5,374 nucleotides of DNA from Palsa-504 sp050010815 (GTDB taxonomy: Bacteria; Actinomycetota; Actinomycetes; Streptosporangiales; Streptosporangiaceae), in the NCBI GenBank assembly GCA_050010815.1, contig JBEKKH010000570.1, positions 1 through 5,374 on the forward strand, in the 5' to 3' direction. The notes below the pieces were generated by a model. The model was given only the letters and a program-made list of their open reading frames with translations. It was not told the origin of the DNA and ran no database searches. The translations under genes and the position numbers were made by a program. Position 1 is the stretch's first letter. The number at the start of each line of letters is the position of its first letter. Of the stretch, positions 1-5,374 are shown piece after piece.

Positions 1-1371
1 GTGGTCGTCCATTCCGACCTGCGGCGTATCGGTCATTTCGAATGTTCAGACCCGATGCTCAACCAGCTGCACACGAACGTGACGTGGGGGATGCGCGGTA
101 ACTTCCTTGACGTACCGACCGACTGCCCGCAGCGCGACGAGCGTCTGGGCTGGACCGGCGATATCGCCGTCTTCGCACCATCGGCCGCCTACCTCTACGA
201 CGTCGACGCCTTCTTGCGTGACTGGCTTCGCGACCTCGCCGAGGAACAGCGGGCGCAAGACGGCCTGGTGCCGGTCGTCGTCCCGGATGTCCTGAAGTAC
301 GAGACGACCGCCGCCAGTCTCCACCAGCCGGCGACCATGGCGATATGGAGTGACGCCGCCGTATGGGTGCCCTGGGCGCTATGGGAATCCTATGGCGACC
401 GCAGCGTTCTGGAGGACCAGTACGCCTCCATGACTGCGCACACCCGCCGGGTCGAGTCGCTGCTCTCACCGACCGGCCTCTGGGACACCGGCCTTCAGCT
501 GGGCGACTGGCTCGATCCGCAGGCTCCGCCGGGCGAGCCCTTCAAGGCCAAAGCGGACCCCTACGTGGTGGCCACCGCCTGCTTCTACCGGACCGCATGC
601 ACCGTCGCGGACACCGCGGAGGTGCTGGGCCGAGCTAACGATGCCCGGCTCTTCCGCCGGGTGGCCGGACGGGTGCGGGCCGCCTTTAACCAGCACTACG
701 TCGAGGAGACCGGGACGGTGCACAGCGACTGCGCCACGGTCTACGCGCTGGCCATCGTGTTCGGCCTGCTCGACGAGCTCATGACGGCACGGGCCGGCAA
801 CCGGCTGGCCGCGCTCGTCAGGCAGAACGGCTACCGGATCTCCACCGGGTTCGCCGGCACGCCGTACGTCACCGACGCCCTTACCCAGACCGGTCACCTG
901 GACGACGCCTACCGGCTGCTACTCGAGCGAGACTGCCCCTCATGGCTGTACCCCGTCACGATGGGGGCCACCACGATCTGGGAGCGCTGGGATTCCATGC
1001 TCCCCGACGGCACCATCAACCCGGGACAGATGACCAGTTTCAACCACTACGCGCTTGGTGCCGTCGCGGACTGGATCCACCGGACCATCGGCGGGATCGC
1101 GCCGCTCGAGCCCGGCTACGCCAAAGTGCTCATCGCGCCGCGGCCTGGCGGCGGCCTGACCTGGGCCGCGGCGAGCCTGCAGACAGCTCACGGCCTCGTG
1201 GAAGTCCGCTGGCGCGAAACCAGGCATGGCCTGACCGTCGAGGCCGCCCTTCCGGCCGGCGCCACCGGCGTGATCCGGCTGCCGGGCGAGCCCGACCGGG
1301 AACTCGCGTCCGGCGGACACGCCATCACCATCCCGGTTAACAGCCGGATGAAGTCAGGAGAGCCGGCATGA
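1..1371 (+). CDS. GH78 alpha-L-rhamnosidase, C-terminal part (5' truncated by window)
   Basis: Inverting glycosidase that releases terminal alpha-L-rhamnose from glycosides or oligosaccharides. The 456 visible residues hold the (alpha/alpha)6-barrel catalytic domain (about 10-360) and the C-terminal beta-sandwich (about 365-450). The GH78 signature DCPQRDERLGWTGD lies at residues 41-54. Its spacing fits the residues recalled for Streptomyces avermitilis Rha78A: D41, general acid E47, W51 and D54, then general base E328 in TIWERWDS and H349 in FNHY, 21 residues later. The GTG at base 1 is unlikely to be the start, because GH78 proteins are usually about 900-1100 residues and the text at residue 1 reads as the strand leading into the barrel. 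Roughly 550-600 residues (N-terminal beta-sandwich domains) probably lie upstream, so secretion cannot be judged. The stop overlaps the next start (ATGA). About 19 of the first 100 codons end in A/T, more than in the genes downstream. Family certain; natural substrate unknown. Confidence 0.97.
   Translation: MVVHSDLRRIGHFECSDPMLNQLHTNVTWGMRGNFLDVPTDCPQRDERLGWTGDIAVFAPSAAYLYDVDAFLRDWLRDLAEEQRAQDGLVPVVVPDVLKYETTAASLHQPATMAIWSDAAVWVPWALWESYGDRSVLEDQYASMTAHTRRVESLLSPTGLWDTGLQLGDWLDPQAPPGEPFKAKADPYVVATACFYRTACTVADTAEVLGRANDARLFRRVAGRVRAAFNQHYVEETGTVHSDCATVYALAIVFGLLDELMTARAGNRLAALVRQNGYRISTGFAGTPYVTDALTQTGHLDDAYRLLLERDCPSWLYPVTMGATTIWERWDSMLPDGTINPGQMTSFNHYALGAVADWIHRTIGGIAPLEPGYAKVLIAPRPGGGLTWAAASLQTAHGLVEVRWRETRHGLTVEAALPAGATGVIRLPGEPDRELASGGHAITIPVNSRMKSGEPA
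1356..1360 (+). promoter_or_regulatory. Ribosome binding site (AGGAG) for the first GH3 gene
   Basis: AGGAG lies 7 bases before the ATG at 1368, inside the last codons of the rhamnosidase gene. With the ATGA overlap at 1368-1371 it fixes the GH3 start and suggests translational coupling. The next in-frame ATG (codon 25) would cut into the N-terminal helix leading to the conserved MSLDDKV segment, so it is a poorer choice. Confidence 0.8.
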
Positions 1372-3860
1372 ATCATGAGCGCGCGCCGCACCAGGCCGCC
1401 GCCGAGGATGCGGACCGGGCCGCTGGCATCATCGCTAAGATGAGCCTGGACGATAAGGTCGCGCTGGCCTGTGGCGACTTCGCCGCGGTGGCTCACCTCG
1501 GATTGCCGCCGCTGAGCTTCACCGACGGGGGTAACGGCGTCCGGGTGGCCGACGACGCGACCGCCTTCCCGGTGTGCGTGTCGCTGGCCGCGGCGTTCGA
1601 CGAGGAGCTGGCGTACCGGTTCGGGTCCGCGGTCGGTCAGGAAGCCCGCTGCGCCGGTCATAATGTCCTGCTCGGGCCGGCGCTGGACATCGCGCGCGCG
1701 CCGCTGGGCGGCCGGCTGCCCGAGGCGTTCGGGGAAGACCCGAACCTGACCGGAGCCTTGGGGGCGGCCTACGTCCGGGGCGTCCAGCGGAACGTCGTGG
1801 CCATGGTCAAGCACTTCGTGGTGAATAACTTCGAGACGGGCCGGACCGGGTCGGGCTGGCCGCCGTCGAACCGCGGGCCGGCGGTCGACATCCGCGTCTC
1901 GCGCCGGGCTCTGGAAGAGATCTACTTCCCGCCGTTCCTGCGCGCTCTCACCGGTGCTGGCGCCGGGTCCGTCATGGGTTCTTACAACCAGGTCAACGGC
2001 TGCTACGCCTGCCAGAATCCGGACTTGCTCGGCACGCTGAAAGACCAGTGGGGATGGGCGGGATTCGTCACTCCCGACTTCGGGTTCGCGGTGCGCGATC
2101 CGCTGGCGGCCGCCCGGGCTGGCCTTGACCTGCCCGGGCTGGACGACGCCGAGGGGCGCTTGCCGGAAGACTTCACCACCGGACGCATCGGCCCGGACCG
2201 GCTGGATGACATAGTCACCCGGATCGTCAGCACCATGGTCACCCACGGTCTCCTCGACCGGCCGGCCGCGGTTCCTGGCCCGCCAGCCGCCGAAAGCCTC
2301 GAACTGGCCGCGGAAGCCGCAGTCGCGGGGACCGTCCTGCTCGTCAACAAAGCCGGGGCACTCCCACTCGGGGAAGACGTGAGATCCCTGGCCGTCATCG
2401 GCCCGGCTGGACTGGACGCCATCTACGTGATGGGCGGATCGCCGGCCGTGAAACTCCATCCCCACCGGTTGGTTAGGCCCCTGGCCGGGATCCGGCAGCG
2501 GGCAGGAAGCCACGTCCGGGTCGAGCATGCCCAGGGGTCCTGGGGTGATGTGCCGCTTCCGGCGATCCCGCCAGCCCTGCTGTCTGCTCCTGCCATTCCC
2601 GGCAGCCCCGCCGGCGCAGGTGTCCTGGCCGAGTATGCCGACGGCCCCGGCCAGGCGCCGGGCACGCGCGTCACCCGGATAGAGCCAGGCATCGACGTGA
2701 GCGAGCCGCCCGCTGGCTTGGGACCGCAATGGCGTGCCACCTGGACGACCGTGCTGACACCGGAGCAAGACGGTTACCACCGGTTCAGTCTCGCTATCGC
2801 CGGCAAGAGCTCGCTCTACCTGGACGGTGCGCTGGTAGCGGAGGGGGCACGCGAGGCGATCCACTTTATTGACGGGCCTTCGTACGCTCTGCAAGCCGTC
2901 ATCCCCCTGGTCGCCGGCCAGCCCGTGACCATCCGGGTCGAGTACGAGACCGGGCCGGCGATCGCCCTGGAGGAGTTCGGGCTGCGGCCCGAGGTCCGGC
3001 TCGGATGGCAGCCGCCGGACGGCTTGATCGAGGAGGCTGCGGCCCTGGCGGCCCGGTGCGACGCGGCCGTCGTGATCGTCAACCAGGCATCCGGGGAGGG
3101 GATGGACCGGCAGTCGCTGGCACTGCCCGGCGATCAGGACAGGCTCATCACGGAGGTAGCGCGCAGGAATGCCCGGACCGTCATCGTGCTCAATACGCCG
3201 GGTCCGGTCTTGATGCCCTGGCTGGATGAGGTCGCGGCCGTCCTTCAGGTCTGGTACCCGGGTGAGCAGTTCGGCACTGCGCTCGCCCGCGTGCTGTTCG
3301 GCGATGACGACCCAGGCGGCCGGCTGCCCGTCACGTTCCCCGCCCACGCCGGCCAGGGACCAGTCCAGGCCGTCGAGCAGTACCCGGGCGTCGGCGGCGT
3401 CGCCACTTACACCGAAGACATCCTGGTCGGGTACCGATTCTTCGCCGCCCATAACCAGCAGCCGTTGTTTGCCTTCGGGCACGGGCTGTCCTTCGCCCGG
3501 TTCGCTTACCAAGACATCAAGGTCACGCGGCCGGGACCCGGTGAGATCCGGGTGAGTGCCGTCATCGTGAACGACTCGCCGCGTCCCGGCTATGAAGTGG
3601 CCCAGCTCTACCTGCGGTGCCCGGAGGCGGCCGCGGAGCCGCCGCTCCAGCTGAAGGGATTTGCCCGGGTGCGCCTGAACACGGGGGAACGGTGCGCCGT
3701 GACGTTCACGCTGACTCCCGCGGATCTCGCCGCTTGGACCGATCCGGCCGGCTGGACCGTCTACCCCGGCCGCTACCAGGTCCTGGTCGGGGCATCCTGC
3801 GCCGACGTGCGGCTGAGCGCATTCGTAGACGTGACCGACGACCATCACGCGCAGAAATAG
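1368..3860 (+). CDS. GH3 beta-glucosidase-type glycosidase with PA14 insert and Fn3-like C-terminus
   Basis: Retaining exo-glycosidase, most likely removing non-reducing beta-D-glucose; GH3 also contains beta-xylosidases and other activities. Complete at 830 residues, normal for PA14-bearing GH3 enzymes. Domains: TIM barrel (about 15-300), alpha/beta sandwich (about 310-410, resuming 550-710), PA14 inserted at about 413-545, and fibronectin III-like domain (about 738-822). Visible active-site residues are D53 (FTDGGNG), R116, K148-H149, R159, Y206, nucleophile D237 (FVTPDFG, codon 2076-2078) and probable acid/base E577 in SGEGMDR. The nucleophile motif reads TPDFG where SDW-G is usual, the substrate-binding motif has DGGNG where DGP-G is usual, and an extra loop of about 11 residues follows R159. 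No signal peptide or membrane segment, so probably cytoplasmic. It starts in the stop of the GH78 gene and is probably co-transcribed. About 38 of its first 300 codons end in A/T. Family certain; exact sugar specificity open. Confidence 0.97.
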   Translation: MNHERAPHQAAAEDADRAAGIIAKMSLDDKVALACGDFAAVAHLGLPPLSFTDGGNGVRVADDATAFPVCVSLAAAFDEELAYRFGSAVGQEARCAGHNVLLGPALDIARAPLGGRLPEAFGEDPNLTGALGAAYVRGVQRNVVAMVKHFVVNNFETGRTGSGWPPSNRGPAVDIRVSRRALEEIYFPPFLRALTGAGAGSVMGSYNQVNGCYACQNPDLLGTLKDQWGWAGFVTPDFGFAVRDPLAAARAGLDLPGLDDAEGRLPEDFTTGRIGPDRLDDIVTRIVSTMVTHGLLDRPAAVPGPPAAESLELAAEAAVAGTVLLVNKAGALPLGEDVRSLAVIGPAGLDAIYVMGGSPAVKLHPHRLVRPLAGIRQRAGSHVRVEHAQGSWGDVPLPAIPPALLSAPAIPGSPAGAGVLAEYADGPGQAPGTRVTRIEPGIDVSEPPAGLGPQWRATWTTVLTPEQDGYHRFSLAIAGKSSLYLDGALVAEGAREAIHFIDGPSYALQAVIPLVAGQPVTIRVEYETGPAIALEEFGLRPEVRLGWQPPDGLIEEAAALAARCDAAVVIVNQASGEGMDRQSLALPGDQDRLITEVARRNARTVIVLNTPGPVLMPWLDEVAAVLQVWYPGEQFGTALARVLFGDDDPGGRLPVTFPAHAGQGPVQAVEQYPGVGGVATYTEDILVGYRFFAAHNQQPLFAFGHGLSFARFAYQDIKVTRPGPGEIRVSAVIVNDSPRPGYEVAQLYLRCPEAAAEPPLQLKGFARVRLNTGERCAVTFTLTPADLAAWTDPAGWTVYPGRYQVLVGASCADVRLSAFVDVTDDHHAQK

Positions 3861-3866
3861 GGGAAG
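3860..3866 (+). promoter_or_regulatory. Ribosome binding site (GGGGAAG) for the second GH3 gene
   Basis: A purine-rich GGGGAAG begins at the last base of the upstream TAG stop and ends 6 bases before the ATG at 3873. It is the only plausible binding site in the 12-base gap and supports this start. There is no room for a promoter or terminator between the genes, so the two GH3 genes are probably on one transcript. Confidence 0.75.
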
Positions 3867-3872
3867 CCGTTC

Positions 3873-5374
3873 ATGACTGCTCTGACCGCCGAATCGAAGA
3901 TCGCCGGAGCGCTCGCCGCGCTCAGCCTGGAGGAAAAGGTCCAGCTGCTCACCGGCCGTGACTTCTGGTCCACCTGGCCGATCGAGAAGATCGGCCTGCG
4001 CCGGATCCTCGTCTCCGACGGCCCATCCGGCGTCCGCGGCGAGACGTGGGACGAGCGCGATCCGTCGCTCAACCTCCCGTCCGCCACCGCGCTCGCATCT
4101 TCCTGGGATCCGGACATCGCCCGGCGCTACGGCGCCGCGGCCGCGGTGGAGGCCCGCCGCAAGGGCGTCGACGTGGTGCTCGGCCCGACGATCAACCTGC
4201 ACCGCTCCCCGCTGGGCGGACGGCACTTCGAGGCGTTCAGCGAGGATCCCGTGCTCACCGCCGACCTTGCCGCCGCCTACGTGCGCGGCGTGCAGGATAA
4301 CGGCGTCGGCGCCACGCCCAAGCACTACGTGGCCAACGACTCCGAGACCGACCGGTTCACCGTGGACGTCCGGGTCGGCGACCGCGCGCTGCGCGAGCTG
4401 TACCTGCTCGCGTTCGAGAAGGCCGTCACCCAGGCGCGGGCCTGGCTCGTGATGAGCTCGTATAACTCGGTCAACGGCACCACCGCGACCGAGAACGAGC
4501 TGCTGCAGACCCCGCTGAACAGCGAGTGGGGCTTCGACGGGGTGGTGATCAGCGACTGGACCGCCGTCCGGTCGCTGGCGGCCGCCCGGGCCTGCCAGGA
4601 CCTCGTCATGCCCGGCCCGGACGGACCATGGGGCGAGGCGCTGGTGCAGGCCGTCCGGTCCGGCCAGGTCTCCGAGGCGGCCATCGACCGCAAGGTGGCA
4701 CGCATTCTCGCCCTGGCGTGCCGGGTCGGCGCGCTCGACGGGTTCGCCGCCGCCGAGCCGGCCTGGGTGGAGGACGGCATCGCCTTCGCCCGGCACGCCG
4801 CCATCGAGGGCACCGTGCTGCTGGAGAACCGCGGCGAGCTGCCGTGGGACTCAGGCGCCCTGCGCGCGGTCGCGGTGATCGGTGACAACGCGGCCAACGC
4901 CCGCACGCAAGGCGGCGGCAGCGCGACCGTCATCCCCGAGTACACCATCTCGCCGCTGGACGGCCTGCGCGCCGCGCTGCCCGGCGCGGAGGTCACCTAC
5001 TCGCGCGGTGCCGTCGTGCAGGAAGGCCTCATCGAGCTGCCGCTGGCGCAGCTGACCAACCCGGTGACCGGGGAGCCCGGCCTGCGGGTCAGGTTCCTGG
5101 ACTCCGGCGGCACCGAGCTGTTCGCCGAGGACCGCCGCTCGAGCGCGCTGGTCTGGTTCGGCGGAGACGCCCCGATCGGCCGGTCGGCCACGGTCGAGCT
5201 GACCACACGGTTCACCCCGGCCGACTCTGGCCCGGTCCGCGTCGGCTTCGCCGCCGTCGGCCACGGCCGGGTGTACCTCGACGGCGAGCTCATCGTCGAC
5301 GAGATCGCCGAGTCCGAGCACACCGACCTCGGCGCCGCGCTGATGGCCCCGCCGACGGCCGCCGCCGAGGTCAA
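3873..5374 (+). CDS. Second GH3 beta-glucosidase-type glycosidase with PA14 insert (3' truncated by window)
   Basis: The frame opens at ATG 3873 and stays open to the window edge: 500 codons plus two bases. Visible are the GH3 TIM barrel (about 8-290), the first part of the alpha/beta sandwich (about 300-395, with QGGGSATV at 346-353) and most of a PA14 domain (from about 400, including VYLDGELIVD at 467-476). Key residues are D49 (SDGPSGVR), R117 in GGRHFEAFSEDP, K150-H151, R161, Y197 and nucleophile D228 in VVISDW (codon 4554-4556). Unlike its neighbour, these motifs follow the GH3 consensus closely. The rest of PA14, the acid/base glutamate and any Fn3-like domain should lie in the next 1 kb. 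No signal peptide: the N-terminus is the usual amphipathic helix ending in SLEEKV, so a cytoplasmic enzyme is likely. Only about 27 of 500 codons end in A/T, cleaner than the two upstream genes. Probably beta-glucosidase; beta-xylosidase or another GH3 activity cannot be excluded. Confidence 0.96.
   Translation, partial: MTALTAESKIAGALAALSLEEKVQLLTGRDFWSTWPIEKIGLRRILVSDGPSGVRGETWDERDPSLNLPSATALASSWDPDIARRYGAAAAVEARRKGVDVVLGPTINLHRSPLGGRHFEAFSEDPVLTADLAAAYVRGVQDNGVGATPKHYVANDSETDRFTVDVRVGDRALRELYLLAFEKAVTQARAWLVMSSYNSVNGTTATENELLQTPLNSEWGFDGVVISDWTAVRSLAAARACQDLVMPGPDGPWGEALVQAVRSGQVSEAAIDRKVARILALACRVGALDGFAAAEPAWVEDGIAFARHAAIEGTVLLENRGELPWDSGALRAVAVIGDNAANARTQGGGSATVIPEYTISPLDGLRAALPGAEVTYSRGAVVQEGLIELPLAQLTNPVTGEPGLRVRFLDSGGTELFAEDRRSSALVWFGGDAPIGRSATVELTTRFTPADSGPVRVGFAAVGHGRVYLDGELIVDEIAESEHTDLGAALMAPPTAAAEV

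Noticed and set aside
1..3. GTG at the first base as a true start codon for the rhamnosidase
   Set aside because: GH78 enzymes need N-terminal domains and the strand before the barrel. The sequence here matches the internal part of the family, so the frame almost certainly continues upstream of the window.
979..992. TGGGAGCGCTGGGA, which resembles the CebR-type operator TGGGAGCGCTCCCA (11 of 14 bases)
   Set aside because: It lies deep inside the rhamnosidase gene, lacks the palindromic right half, and simply encodes the conserved catalytic WERWD motif.
3861..3872. Intergenic terminator or promoter between the two GH3 genes
   Set aside because: The gap is 12 bases and is taken up by the ribosome binding site; no hairpin with a T-run and no room for -10/-35 elements.
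3958..4452. Open + strand frame of 164 codons inside the second GH3 gene
   Set aside because: It is out of frame with the GH3 coding sequence, whose own frame (from 3873) carries all the expected motifs. The product is a low-complexity R/P/S/A-rich shadow.
1188..4796. Antisense open frame of 1202 codons on the - strand across all three genes
   Set aside because: It is in codon register with both GH3 genes, where only sense TTA, CTA or TCA codons would close it, and these are rare at this GC. It ends at a sense TCA in the second GH3 region just past 4796. The translation is rich in R/G/P/D/H with no recognisable domain, while the + strand proteins have complete catalytic motifs. Its openness does show that the first GH3 gene has no TTA codon, so no bldA-type control is indicated there.
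4325..4996. Antisense frame of 223 codons over the second GH3 gene
   Set aside because: Ala/Ser/Arg-rich translation without domains, opposite a strongly supported coding region; a GC-driven shadow.

Overview
The window looks like part of a carbohydrate-catabolic operon from a high-GC actinomycete (Streptomyces/Streptosporangium-like; the genus cannot be fixed from sequence alone). The case rests on very high GC, strong preference for G/C-ending codons, an ATGA start/stop overlap, purine-rich ribosome binding sites, and protein wording typical of actinobacterial glycosidases. Essentially every base is coding, all three genes lie on the + strand, and no promoter, terminator, RNA gene, mobile element or CRISPR array is visible.

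Layout: (1) Bases 1-1371 are the C-terminal half of a GH78 alpha-L-rhamnosidase. Its 5' part lies upstream of the window, but both catalytic glutamates are present. (2) Bases 1368-3860 are a complete 830-residue GH3 beta-glucosidase-type enzyme with a PA14 domain inserted in the second catalytic domain and a C-terminal fibronectin III-like domain. It starts inside the stop codon of the rhamnosidase (ATGA). (3) From 3873 to the window end runs a second GH3 enzyme of the same design, cut off in its PA14 domain after 500 codons. Only 12 bases separate it from the gene before.

The spacing implies one transcript with translational coupling. Neither GH3 protein has a signal peptide, so both probably act in the cytoplasm on imported small glycosides. 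The simplest model is stepwise trimming: GH78 removes terminal alpha-L-rhamnose and the GH3 enzymes remove the exposed beta-linked sugar, probably glucose. Candidate substrates are plant rhamnoglucosides (flavonoid rutinosides or neohesperidosides, saponins) or fragments of rhamnose-containing polysaccharides such as gellan. The substrate is inference; the family assignments are firm.

The features most worth a second look are the atypical active-site wording and extra loop of the first GH3, a stepwise rise in G/C-ending codons from gene to gene, and the single in-frame amber codon that separates the two GH3 reading frames. No clearly new system is evident; this is a well-formed glycoside-utilisation locus.
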